In this document: piece after piece, positions 16,957-24,861 of the stretch | Numbering within the stretch: the first letter of the stretch is position 1 | Layout of the letters: the number at the start of each line of letters is the position of its first letter | NCBI GenBank assembly: GCA_012520845.1 | Contig: JAAYNL010000019.1 | Location: forward strand, 1 to 64,000 | Reading direction: 5' to 3' | Length of the DNA: 64,000 bases | Origin: Thermoplasmatales archaeon | Lineage (GTDB): Archaea; Thermoplasmatota; Thermoplasmata; Methanomassiliicoccales; Methanomethylophilaceae | Notes under the pieces: generated by a model | Databases searched by the model: none | What the model was told of the DNA's origin: nothing | What the model saw: only the letters and a program-made list of their open reading frames with translations | Translations under genes and position numbers: made by a program

Positions 16957-19047
16957 TCACTTCCTGATGTAGAAGACGATCGCCAAGGCCGCCACCACCA
17001 CGCAGGCCGCCACGGCGACGAGCAGCACGGGGAAGTCCCCCTTTGCATCGCCGGAGTATGCCTGAGTGGGCATGGAGTTCTGCACAAGCAGGTACTCCGA
17101 GCAGTGGGGCACGTCGAACTCGACGCAGCCGGACGCGCCGACGCGGTAGCTGCCGATGAACTCCATGTTGCCGCCGTCATCCATTACGTAGACGTCGATC
17201 ATGGACCCTGTTGCGAACTCGCCGGAGGCGTCGTAGGTCACCTTGGTACCGTCGGGCATGGTGCCTTCGGCCCTGAAGCTGAGTTGCACGACGCTCTGGT
17301 CGGCGAAACGGTTCTCGACCTCCCAATCGACCTTGTTGACGACGGGGTTGAGGGAATCCTCCTCGAGCTCGTCGCCGGTTAAGACCCACTTGTAGCCGGG
17401 GCCGTCGATGATGAGCACTCCGCCGCTGTTCTTTATCGCGGTGAGCACCTCCTTGGATATCGCGGTGGTTTCATCGCCCGTTATCTTGACGTATACCAAG
17501 CCTTCCAAATCATTGACTTTGTCGACGTCGAGGTCGTCCAGAGCGGTTTCCTTGACGAAAACGGGCTCGGCCTTAACGTTGGACTTGAGGACGAAATCCT
17601 CAGAAATCAGGTGCATCCCGTCGGCGGCGGCCACGTTCCAGCCGACGAATTTCTTATCTTCGTCATCGTTTTCGTAGGTGCCGATGGGCTCGCCGTATCT
17701 CTTCTTGAGAGGGGTATCGGCAAAGTTCCCGGACACCTCGACTTCCCTGTCGTAGAAGTTGTCCTCGTAGGCGCGGATCGCCTTGGAGACGCCGTCCTTG
17801 ACCTTGTCGACGTTATCGCCGGTGAGCTTGAAGCCCTCCTCGTAGATGAGCCTGGAACCCAGAAACTCCTTCGTGCTGACCTCGTCGTCATCGTCATCGT
17901 CGTCGTCATCGCCCATGTCGAACTCTATCTCGAGGTCGCTGCCGCCGAACGGCGTCATGATACCGATGCCGCCGAAGTCGAACTCGATTTCGTCGTCGCT
18001 GCACTCCACGGTGATGGTATGGTTCCCGGCGGCCGTGTACTCCCTCTTAAGGAAGCTCGCCATGGACAGGTTGACTTCGAAATCCTCGAAGAAATCGTCG
18101 TCGATGGAGAAGAAGCCCCCTCCGAAGCCCGGTATCTCGAAATCGTCGGTGAAATCGTCGAAATCGTCGAAATCGCCATCGAGGTCGCCAAAGTCACCGA
18201 GGTCGCCGAAGCCGGGACCGCCGTTTTCACTCGCGATGAAATCCAACAGGAAGTCGTCGGAGACGAACACGTGGTTGTAGATGTTGGACGTGGCGAGGAT
18301 GCCTTCAAAGGTCCTCTCTGTGTTCTTCCCGGGGAAAATCTGGAAGGTGTGGCCATCCTTGAACTCGGTTATTGAATCGTACCCAAGGGAAACCCCAATG
18401 TCGATGGACCCCATGAGCCCCTCGAACGGGTCGTCCGCGCCACCTGCCGCCACGCCCCCTGAGTTGTAGTTGTTCTTGCCCTTCAGGGCCGCGAACACGT
18501 CCGTGGTGACGGAAATCTTCTTCACCCAAAGGTCGGCGTCGGTGGAGACCGTGCCGAGCATGATTATGCCGAGGACGAAGGTGTCGTTGATGTCCATGCT
18601 GCCGGCGGCGTTCCCGGGGGACGGGTTGGCCTCCCTGCATTTGATGTTGACGCTGGCCTTGACGAGCATCGAGACGGCAAAGTTGATGACGTAGCCGTCG
18701 GCATCCTCCGACGCGACCTCGAACAGCATGTGCTGCCCAAAGTAGACGGAAAAGTCGAGTTTCTCGAAGGAAGTCTCGTCCTTGACCATATCCTTTATGA
18801 ACTTGATCAATTCCGCCTTATTCGAAACGTCTTTCAAAAGCACATTCATCTCAGGATTCGATTCTTTCAGGGCTTTCAGGAGCTGTTCGACGATCAGTTC
18901 CTCGTCGATGTAGGCGCCCATGCCCCAGGTGTCGCCCTCTTTCAGGGTGATTTCGGCCTCCGAGCCGTCGGAAGCAAAGAATGCCCCGAGGCACGAAACG
19001 GCCATCACCATGGCGATGGCGAACGCTGCGTATTTTTTCGTTTTCAT
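16957..19047 (-). CDS. Large secreted, membrane-anchored surface protein (paralogue A)
   Basis: 696 residues, unrecognised beyond class. The N-terminal signal peptide (KYAAFAIAMVMAVSCLGAFFA) precedes a long acidic ectodomain. A single C-terminal helix (PVLLVAVAACVVVAALAIVFY) ends in RK, a typical cell-surface anchor. Acidic low-complexity tracts include a run of nine Asp and an Asp/Phe-rich stretch. It is a paralogue of the next gene: both share DADGYV-NFAVS, LWVKKISVTTDVF, IGIMTPFGG-DLEIEF and a C-terminal GCVEFDVPHCSEYLLV. Inferred role: adhesin-like or envelope protein. Its promoter carries a 34-bp element nearly identical to that of the paralogue. Confidence 0.7.
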   Translation of the reverse strand: MKTKKYAAFAIAMVMAVSCLGAFFASDGSEAEITLKEGDTWGMGAYIDEELIVEQLLKALKESNPEMNVLLKDVSNKAELIKFIKDMVKDETSFEKLDFSVYFGQHMLFEVASEDADGYVINFAVSMLVKASVNIKCREANPSPGNAAGSMDINDTFVLGIIMLGTVSTDADLWVKKISVTTDVFAALKGKNNYNSGGVAAGGADDPFEGLMGSIDIGVSLGYDSITEFKDGHTFQIFPGKNTERTFEGILATSNIYNHVFVSDDFLLDFIASENGGPGFGDLGDFGDLDGDFDDFDDFTDDFEIPGFGGGFFSIDDDFFEDFEVNLSMASFLKREYTAAGNHTITVECSDDEIEFDFGGIGIMTPFGGSDLEIEFDMGDDDDDDDDDEVSTKEFLGSRLIYEEGFKLTGDNVDKVKDGVSKAIRAYEDNFYDREVEVSGNFADTPLKKRYGEPIGTYENDDEDKKFVGWNVAAADGMHLISEDFVLKSNVKAEPVFVKETALDDLDVDKVNDLEGLVYVKITGDETTAISKEVLTAIKNSGGVLIIDGPGYKWVLTGDELEEDSLNPVVNKVDWEVENRFADQSVVQLSFRAEGTMPDGTKVTYDASGEFATGSMIDVYVMDDGGNMEFIGSYRVGASGCVEFDVPHCSEYLLVQNSMPTQAYSGDAKGDFPVLLVAVAACVVVAALAIVFYIRK

Positions 19048-19094
19048 GTTATCATACCCTTCCTAGAGTATTGTCTAAGACATTGTTGCGATAG

Positions 19095-19128
19095 TATAAA
19101 ATGATACCCATGGGGTATAAGTCTGGTG
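19095..19128 (-). promoter_or_regulatory. Conserved promoter element A of the surface-protein pair
   Basis: A 34-bp block differing at one base from 21582-21615. On the minus strand it holds a TATA box (TTTTATA) preceded by a near-palindrome centred on CCATGG (TACCCCATGGGTA). TATA-to-start spacing is about 50 bp. The identity points to common control of both genes. Confidence 0.55.
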
Positions 19129-19155
19129 CAGACCTTCCCAAAAAAAGTACTGGGT

Positions 19156-19380
19156 CAAAAAACCATATAAATACTAACATATAGGACGCACATTCAATCC
19201 ACGCTTTCGAGTCACACTCTTGGGGTATAAATTCATCCTGCTCGCCGAAGAGTGGCCGGACGGCGGTCGCCACGCAACCCGCGATGGATGGGGGGTCGTT
19301 CAACGTTGGATCCGCCCCGATTAATGATTGGTTTGGAAAAACGAAAGGGTTTACGATAGGCCTCCCGTCGTTTCATTCGC
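19156..19380. other. Intergenic stretch between the surface-protein genes
   Basis: No gene seen. It holds an AT-rich segment with TATAAATAC (about 19166-19174) and, near 19344-19353, the reverse of the AAACCC motif, probably marking the 3' end of the second surface-protein gene. Confidence 0.3.
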
Positions 19381-21531
19381 CTAGAGCCTGACGTATAAGA
19401 CGGCCGCTATGACGGTTATCGCCACGGCGGCGGCTATCGCGATGGGCAGCAGGGGAAAGTCGTTCCTGACGTCTTCGGCAAGGCGGTATGCCAACGTGGT
19501 GGGCATGGAACTCTCCACGAGCAGGTACTCGGAGCAATGGGGTACGTCGAACTCGACGCAACCGGACTCGCCCACGCAGTAGCAGCCGACGAACTCCACG
19601 GTGCCGTCGGTATCGTTCAGGACGTAGACGTCAACCGTGGACCCCACGGCAAACTCGCCGGACGCGTTGTACGACACCTTGGTGCCGTCGGGCATCTTAC
19701 CCTCGGCCTCGAAGGTCAACTGCACGACGTTCCACTCTGCGAAGCGGTTCTGGTTCTGGCCTTGGTTTTTGCCATTGTCTTTGTTCTGGTGTCTCCATTG
19801 GCTCTTCACTTTATGGCTGAACGTGGCATCCGGGTCGAAATGGTCGGTCAAAACCCATTTGTAGTCGGGACCCTCGATGATGAGCAGGCCGCCCGCGTCC
19901 ATTATGGCTTCGATGACCTCGGGAGGTATCTCGCGGGTCTCACCTTTTTCGATCTTGACGTGGATCATGCCGTCGCCGATGTCAAATCCCTCGGAAAGTA
20001 TCCCATCCAGGGTATGCTCCTTTACGAACACGGGTTTCGCCCTGACGTTGGACTTCAGGATGAAATCCTCAGAGATGAGGTGCATTTTTTTCCCTAGGCC
20101 GACGTCCCAGCCGGCGAATGCGGTGCCTTCGGGGATTTTCCCCCCGTAGGCGCCGATCGGCTTGCCGTACTCCCTGTCGTAACGCTCGGTGCCGGAAACC
20201 CTGATTTCGACGTCCCTGCCGTAGAAGCCGTCCTCGTAGGCGCCGATGGCCTTGGCAACGCCATCCCTGACCTTGCCGACGTTGTCGCCGGTGAGGGTAA
20301 AGTTCGTCTCGCGAATTAGGTCGTCGCCAAACAGGGCCTTCATGTCGGAGTCGTCGTCATCGTCCGTTTTGAACTCGATCTCGAGGTCGTTGCCGCCGAA
20401 GGGCGTCATGATCCCGATGCCGTCGAAGTCGAAACCGATTTCGTAGTCATCGCGCTCGACGGTGATCGTGCCAGCCTTGTCGGCGTATTTGCGGAAGGTC
20501 GCGAAGGAACCGCCGAAGTCGAAGTCGTCGTCGAAGAACCCGACGTCGAACACTCCGAGACCATCCCCCATGTCGTCGAAATCATCCAAATCCCCTATGA
20601 ATTCGCCGATGCCCAGGAAATCGTCCACACACAGTTCCCCGAAGACGAGGGCATGGCGGTAAATCTCGGAACTTACGTTGACGACGCGGTAATCGACCTC
20701 GTCGCCAAGCCCGGGGAAGAGTTTGAAGCTGCTGCCTTCCTCGAACTCCGTCATGGAATCGTACCCGAAGGCAATCCCGGCGTCGAGTTCTCGGTTGAAC
20801 TTCTTGGCCCAGGGGAAGGCTGTTAAGGTCCCGGAAGGCAGGGTGTTCTCACCCTTAAGGGTCATGAAGACGTCGGTCGTTACGGAAATTTTCTTCACCC
20901 ACAGTTCGTCGTCGGTGGACACCGCGCCCAGCATTATGCTGCCGAAGACGAGGGAGTCGTCCATCCTGATGTCCTGCGAGACGACCGTCTTCCCCTCGGC
21001 GACGATTCTGGCCTCAATCAGCGTCGATACTGCAAAATTGACGACGTACCCGTCGGCATCCTCGGAAGCGACCTCGAACAGCATGTACTGCCCGAAACTT
21101 GCGGTAAAGTCCAGTTCATCCACCACGATGCCCATCGGAAGCAGTTTTGCCTTGATGTACTCGATTAGCTGGGCCTTGTCCCTGACGGGTTCGGTACCGT
21201 TGTGGAACAAATAAACGCCATCGCCTTCATCGTCATCGTCGGCCTCGTCGTCATCGACCTCGTCGTCATCGTCGCCTTCGTCGTCATCGTCGGCCTCGTC
21301 GTCATCGACCTCGTCGTCATCGTCGCCTTCGTCGTCATCGTCGCCGACCTCGGGCCTCAATAGATATTTGATGAATTTCTCCTCGTCGACCAAAACGCCC
21401 ATCCCCCATACGCTGCCCTCTCCCATCAGGGGATCGGCCGCCTCCGAGCCGTCGGAGGGGAGAAACGCCCCGAAACAGGAAACGGCCATCGCCATGGCGA
21501 CGGCGAGCGCTGCGATTTTTTTTGTGTTCAT
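19381..21531 (-). CDS. Large secreted, membrane-anchored surface protein (paralogue B)
   Basis: 716 residues, clearly homologous over most of its length to paralogue A. A signal peptide (residues 1-32) is followed by WGMGVLVDEEKF. Residues 64-103 are almost pure Asp/Glu and form two exact copies of a 17-residue unit plus a partial third. Then come the shared ectodomain blocks and a C-terminal helix (LLPIAIAAAVAITVIAAVLYV) ending RL. The Asp tract could bind divalent cations or act as a spacer; this is inference. An Asn/Gln-rich patch (QNKDNGKNQGQNQN) near residue 600 is absent from paralogue A. Confidence 0.7.
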   Translation of the reverse strand: MNTKKIAALAVAMAMAVSCFGAFLPSDGSEAADPLMGEGSVWGMGVLVDEEKFIKYLLRPEVGDDDDEGDDDDEVDDDEADDDDEGDDDDEVDDDEADDDDEGDGVYLFHNGTEPVRDKAQLIEYIKAKLLPMGIVVDELDFTASFGQYMLFEVASEDADGYVVNFAVSTLIEARIVAEGKTVVSQDIRMDDSLVFGSIMLGAVSTDDELWVKKISVTTDVFMTLKGENTLPSGTLTAFPWAKKFNRELDAGIAFGYDSMTEFEEGSSFKLFPGLGDEVDYRVVNVSSEIYRHALVFGELCVDDFLGIGEFIGDLDDFDDMGDGLGVFDVGFFDDDFDFGGSFATFRKYADKAGTITVERDDYEIGFDFDGIGIMTPFGGNDLEIEFKTDDDDDSDMKALFGDDLIRETNFTLTGDNVGKVRDGVAKAIGAYEDGFYGRDVEIRVSGTERYDREYGKPIGAYGGKIPEGTAFAGWDVGLGKKMHLISEDFILKSNVRAKPVFVKEHTLDGILSEGFDIGDGMIHVKIEKGETREIPPEVIEAIMDAGGLLIIEGPDYKWVLTDHFDPDATFSHKVKSQWRHQNKDNGKNQGQNQNRFAEWNVVQLTFEAEGKMPDGTKVSYNASGEFAVGSTVDVYVLNDTDGTVEFVGCYCVGESGCVEFDVPHCSEYLLVESSMPTTLAYRLAEDVRNDFPLLPIAIAAAVAITVIAAVLYVRL
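21223..21342 (-). repeat. In-frame tandem repeat encoding an Asp/Glu tract
   Basis: Two 51-bp units plus 18 bp, encoding DDDDEGDDDDEVDDDEA twice and then DDDDEG. The copies look identical at DNA level, which implies recent slippage, so copy number may vary between strains. Confidence 0.8.
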
Positions 21532-21581
21532 GTTATCACGCCTATACAGGGGGTAAGTGCATGAGATATCTCCGGCGATGA

Positions 21582-21615
21582 TATAAAATGGTACCCATGG
21601 GGTATAAGTCTGGTG
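21582..21615 (-). promoter_or_regulatory. Conserved promoter element B of the surface-protein pair
   Basis: Matches 19095-19128 at 33 of 34 bases; weaker similarity continues for about 25 bp upstream of the genes. Same TATA plus CCATGG-centred near-palindrome. Confidence 0.55.
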
Positions 21616-21688
21616 TTAACTTCCCCCAAAAACAATGCTGGATACCCAAAAAATACGGTGATATATAAATAAATAATATATAGAAAAT

Positions 21689-21708
21689 CCCCAATCCTGT
21701 AATTGGGG
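21689..21708. other. Perfect 7-bp hairpin before the transposase-like gene
   Basis: CCCCAAT, a 6-nt loop (CCTGTA), then ATTGGGG. It follows an AT-rich TATA region (21661-21681) and overlaps the first possible TTG start of the next gene, so it could be a leader structure or an element end. Confidence 0.4.
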
Positions 21709-21714
21709 TATAAT

Positions 21715-23088
21715 TTGTCTTACGAACCGGAGGAATGGGCGAAGCAATGGCTGCTGCGCAAGAGGGAGGAAGGCGAGACAGGCCTTACCGTCGAGCGCCG
21801 CGGCAACTCCCATTACGTCCGGTGGGCGACCACCGTATGGGACCCCGTCGAGAAAAAGAGGAAAAAAATTTCCGAATACCGAGGCAGGCTCACGGAGGAC
21901 GGCGTCCTACATCCCCCCGAACCGAGGGAGGACAAAACCGTCGTCGAGGTGCGCAACGAGGGTTTGCCCAAAATCCTTGCCAAAGCCGCCGACGGCCTCG
22001 TCGGGCCGCTCAGGTCGCATTTCCCGGACCTTTACCCGGAACTCTTGGCCCTGTCCTTCTGCAAATGCGCCGGCAAGACCCAACTCAGGAAGGCCAACAC
22101 GGCATGGAACAACATGCTTGACGTCCTTGGGCTGAAACCCAGGATCCACCCGGGTTCCCTGGCGAAGGCCCTGAAGGCGGCCGGCAAGGCGAAGGGCGCC
22201 CGCAACGCGTTTTTCGACGACCTGCGCAAGGGCATCGACGGCACCGGGGACATCTCCGTCCGTCTTTTCGACGGCAACAACGCCTTCGTAGTCAAAGGGA
22301 GGCAGGACTCATCCGGGACGGAGTTGGCGTACGTTTGCTTCATGGAGCCCGAGCGTGCCTCGATCGCCGAGGTGGTTTCAGAATGCGACCTCGCGAGGGG
22401 GACGGTGGCCGTCCTCGGAGGCCGCGTACCTATTGAAAGGGCTATGGACCTCGCGGACACTGGTACCGATTTCTCCGTCGAGGCCGACAGGGAATCCGAG
22501 GCCTTCGACGGGATTCGTCCCGACGCGGGCAGCTTCCTATGGGAGGGTGGCGCAATCACGTACGGCCGCGGAACGATGGGCGGGCGCCACGTATACGTGT
22601 TCGACGACCTTGCCCGCAAGAGCCTGGAAATCGTCAACGAGCACAGGAGGGGACTGGGGAGGAGCCGCTACCCGGGGAGGACGGTCGTAGTTTCCACGGT
22701 TGACGCCGACCCCAAAGCTGTGTACTCCTGGCATATGGGCAGGAACGCCGCCGAGCGTTATTTCCTAGGCGCGGGCGCCGTACTCGATTCCGATTCGTTC
22801 CCGTGGGACGGGGATGGCCTCGACGGCAACGACTTCGTCGCCCTGCTGTCCATGATGATGATGCTCAGAATCGAGGGCTGGATCTCCGACGCGGGGCTGG
22901 AGGGCGAGATGACCGCGGACGACGTCCTGGACACCTACGCCTCGGTGAAGTCGGTCAGCACCGAGGGCGGCGAGCTGGACGTCAAGGTGGGGGAGGACGT
23001 AGTCGACCTTGACGGCAAACTCGGCCTCGGCCTGTATTTCGGCAAGAAAAAGAGGAGGAAGCGCCGGCAGCCGGTGGCGCATCGTTAA
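21715..23088 (+). CDS. Transposase-like protein (DDE type, IS4/IS1634-like?)
   Basis: About 457 residues. The N-terminal part (RRGNSHYVRWATTVWDPVEKKRKKISEYRG) resembles the front of IS1634-type transposases. The later ISVRLFDGNN, AVYSWHMGRNAAERYF and the C-terminal MMMMLRIEGWI recall the core and the Tyr/Glu region of DDE transposases, but I cannot assign the catalytic triad. No terminal inverted repeats or target duplication are evident, so it may be inactive or domesticated. The start is TTG at 21715 or 21703; no ATG is in frame. It is divergent from the second surface-protein gene. Confidence 0.45.
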   Translation: MSYEPEEWAKQWLLRKREEGETGLTVERRGNSHYVRWATTVWDPVEKKRKKISEYRGRLTEDGVLHPPEPREDKTVVEVRNEGLPKILAKAADGLVGPLRSHFPDLYPELLALSFCKCAGKTQLRKANTAWNNMLDVLGLKPRIHPGSLAKALKAAGKAKGARNAFFDDLRKGIDGTGDISVRLFDGNNAFVVKGRQDSSGTELAYVCFMEPERASIAEVVSECDLARGTVAVLGGRVPIERAMDLADTGTDFSVEADRESEAFDGIRPDAGSFLWEGGAITYGRGTMGGRHVYVFDDLARKSLEIVNEHRRGLGRSRYPGRTVVVSTVDADPKAVYSWHMGRNAAERYFLGAGAVLDSDSFPWDGDGLDGNDFVALLSMMMMLRIEGWISDAGLEGEMTADDVLDTYASVKSVSTEGGELDVKVGEDVVDLDGKLGLGLYFGKKKRRKRRQPVAHR

Positions 23089-23113
23089 TATCCGCGGCCG
23101 CAATGAGGTGCGC

Positions 23114-23395
23114 ATGGCATCGAAAGCTAACGCCGCCCACATCCTCGTGGGCAGCGAGAAGGACGCGAACGGCATAATGACCAGGATAGGGAAGGGCGAG
23201 GAATTTGCCGCGCTGGCCAAAAGGTTCTCCAAGTGTCCCAGCAAGAACAAGGGCGGGGACCTGGGCTGGTTCGGCAGGGGGGACATGGTCCCGGAATTCG
23301 ACGAGGCCGTCTTCTCGGCTAAGAAGGGGGACCTGCTCGGCCCGATAAGGACTCAGTTCGGCTGGCACGTCATACTCGTGAAGGACTTGAAATGA
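23114..23395 (+). CDS. Parvulin-type peptidyl-prolyl isomerase (PpiC-like)
   Basis: 93-residue single-domain parvulin: AAHILVGSEKDA, EEFAALAKRFSKCPSKNKGGDLGWF, GDMVPEFDEAVFS and the final TQFGWHVILV are family landmarks. It has no signal peptide or membrane anchor, so it is a cytoplasmic prolyl isomerase. It starts 25 bp after the transposase-like gene. Confidence 0.92.
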   Translation: MASKANAAHILVGSEKDANGIMTRIGKGEEFAALAKRFSKCPSKNKGGDLGWFGRGDMVPEFDEAVFSAKKGDLLGPIRTQFGWHVILVKDLK

Positions 23396-23408
23396 TTGCT
23401 CTTTTATA

Positions 23409-23505
23409 GAATATAATCGATAAAACCTTTTTATCATTATCATATTTCGAGTATAATAGATAAAATAGATTATTTCTTATACTATTTCGACCATACTCGA
23501 TAAAG
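23409..23505. repeat. Three operator-like repeats with a 40-bp period
   Basis: The 17-bp unit GA-nn-ATA-nT-nGATAAA recurs at 23409, 23449 and 23489, exactly 40 bp apart. The intervals also hold TTTTATC/ATTAT, giving imperfect dyads around each site. The block lies just before the ATPase at 23515 and is far more AT-rich than the surroundings. Confidence 0.6.
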
Positions 23506-23514
23506 GAACCGCTT

Positions 23515-24714
23515 ATGGAAGGAATGGTGAAAAGAGAAAAGTACCTGAACAGGTTGCGCCGCCTTGCGGGCGTTCCCGTCGTGAAAGTCCTGGCGGGTAT
23601 GCGTAGATCGGGGAAGACCGTCCTTATGCGCCAATTCGCCGAAGAAATGAGAGCCTCCGGCAAAAGCACGCTGGAATACAACTTCGAAATCCTGAACCCG
23701 GGGTCCGCATGGGACGCGAGCGCGTTGTACAACGACATCAAGGACAGCTCTGGAGGGGATGACGGGAAAACCTGTCTTTTCCTGGACGAGGTGCAGGAAA
23801 TCGACGGGTGGGAAAGGGTTGTCAACTCCCTCCTCGCCGAGGGCAACCACGACATATACATCACCGGCTCCAATTCCAGGATGCTTTCGGGGGAATTGTC
23901 CACGTACCTCGCAGGCAGGTTCGCGGAGATTGAGGTTTTTCCGTTCACGTACTCCGAATACCTGGGTCTCACAGGCAAGGACCCCGGGACGGGTTTCATG
24001 GATTTTTTCCTGGAAGGCGGGATGCCATCGGCGCTGAGGGTTTCCGGGGACCCCGTCGCGGCAAGGGACATGCTCGGGGGGATACATTCGTCCGTCGTCC
24101 TGCGGGACGTCGTCTCCAGGAACGGCGTAAGGGACGCGGACACCCTGGAGAGGTTGGTGTCGTTCCTGATGTCCAACTCAGGAAGGGCGTTCTCCGCGAA
24201 CAGCGTGGCAAAGTACCTGAGGGCGGGCGGGAAGGGGGTTTCCGTGGACACCGTCCTGAATTACGTAAGGTATTGCGAAGAAGCGTACCTGGTGAAAGGC
24301 GTCCGGAAGGCGGACGTCCACGGGAAGGGCATCATGGGCCAATCCGAGAAGCATTACTTCTGCGACCACGGGATAAGAGAGGCGATGGTCGGAGGGAATG
24401 CGGAAAACAGGGGACACGTCCTGGAGGGGATAATACTCGTTGAGTTGCTGAGCAGGGGGTACGACGTGAAGACGGGCGACGTCATGGGGAGGGAAATCGA
24501 CTTCGTCTGCGACAGGGGGAGCGACAGGATGTACGTGCAAGTCGCTTGGACGGCAGGGGATCCGGAAACGGCCGAAAGGGAATTCAGGCCCTTTAGGGAC
24601 ATAAGAGACGGTTACCCGAGGTTTCTCGTCACGACGGACGGTGCGGACCTTGGGCAGGAAGGCGTCACCCACATGAATGTCGCGGATTTCCTCCTAAACC
24701 AAAACCTGTATTGA
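23515..24714 (+). CDS. AAA ATPase with DUF4143 domain (copy 1)
   Basis: 399 residues. N-terminal AAA domain: Walker A AGMRRSGKTVLM, Walker B LFLDEVQEIDGWE, sensor YITGSNSRML. The C-terminal DUF4143 region carries a PD-(D/E)XK-like block (GREIDFVCDRG...YVQVAW). Such proteins are common in archaea and anaerobes; function is unproven. AAGGA (23503-23507) precedes the ATG at 23515. It is paralogous to 24862-26073 (both begin MEG...KRE.YL) and converges on it, with tRNA-Pro between. Regulation is probably through the 40-bp-spaced repeats just upstream. Confidence 0.85.
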   Translation: MEGMVKREKYLNRLRRLAGVPVVKVLAGMRRSGKTVLMRQFAEEMRASGKSTLEYNFEILNPGSAWDASALYNDIKDSSGGDDGKTCLFLDEVQEIDGWERVVNSLLAEGNHDIYITGSNSRMLSGELSTYLAGRFAEIEVFPFTYSEYLGLTGKDPGTGFMDFFLEGGMPSALRVSGDPVAARDMLGGIHSSVVLRDVVSRNGVRDADTLERLVSFLMSNSGRAFSANSVAKYLRAGGKGVSVDTVLNYVRYCEEAYLVKGVRKADVHGKGIMGQSEKHYFCDHGIREAMVGGNAENRGHVLEGIILVELLSRGYDVKTGDVMGREIDFVCDRGSDRMYVQVAWTAGDPETAEREFRPFRDIRDGYPRFLVTTDGADLGQEGVTHMNVADFLLNQNLY

Positions 24715-24747
24715 TTCACGACGCCCCGTGTGACGAAGGGCGATGAG

Positions 24748-24820
24748 TGGGCCCGTCCGGATTTGAACCGGAGTCAGTGCCTCCCGAAGGCACAAGGATA
24801 CCAAGCTACCCCACGGGCCC
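24748..24820 (-). tRNA. tRNA-Pro (anticodon CGG)
   Basis: Full cloverleaf on the minus strand: acceptor GGGCCCG/CGGGCCC, D arm with GGTAGCTTGGTA, anticodon stem GTGCC/GGCAC with loop TTCGGGA, and T arm CCGG-TTCAAAT-CCGG. The discriminator is A; CCA is not encoded. A TATA-like TTTTTTATC lies about 20-30 bp upstream. No intron. Confidence 0.95.
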
Positions 24821-24861
24821 GACCGTACGATGAACCCCGTCCCTGATAAAAAACTGTTGGT

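Noticed and set aside
19300-19320. TTGGATCC near 19304 as another copy of the regulon operator
   Set aside because: The second half-site is absent at the 5-bp spacing and no regulated start is in the right place.
23409-23505. CRISPR array
   Set aside because: The 40-bp units are degenerate throughout with no constant repeat and unique spacers, and there are no cas genes.
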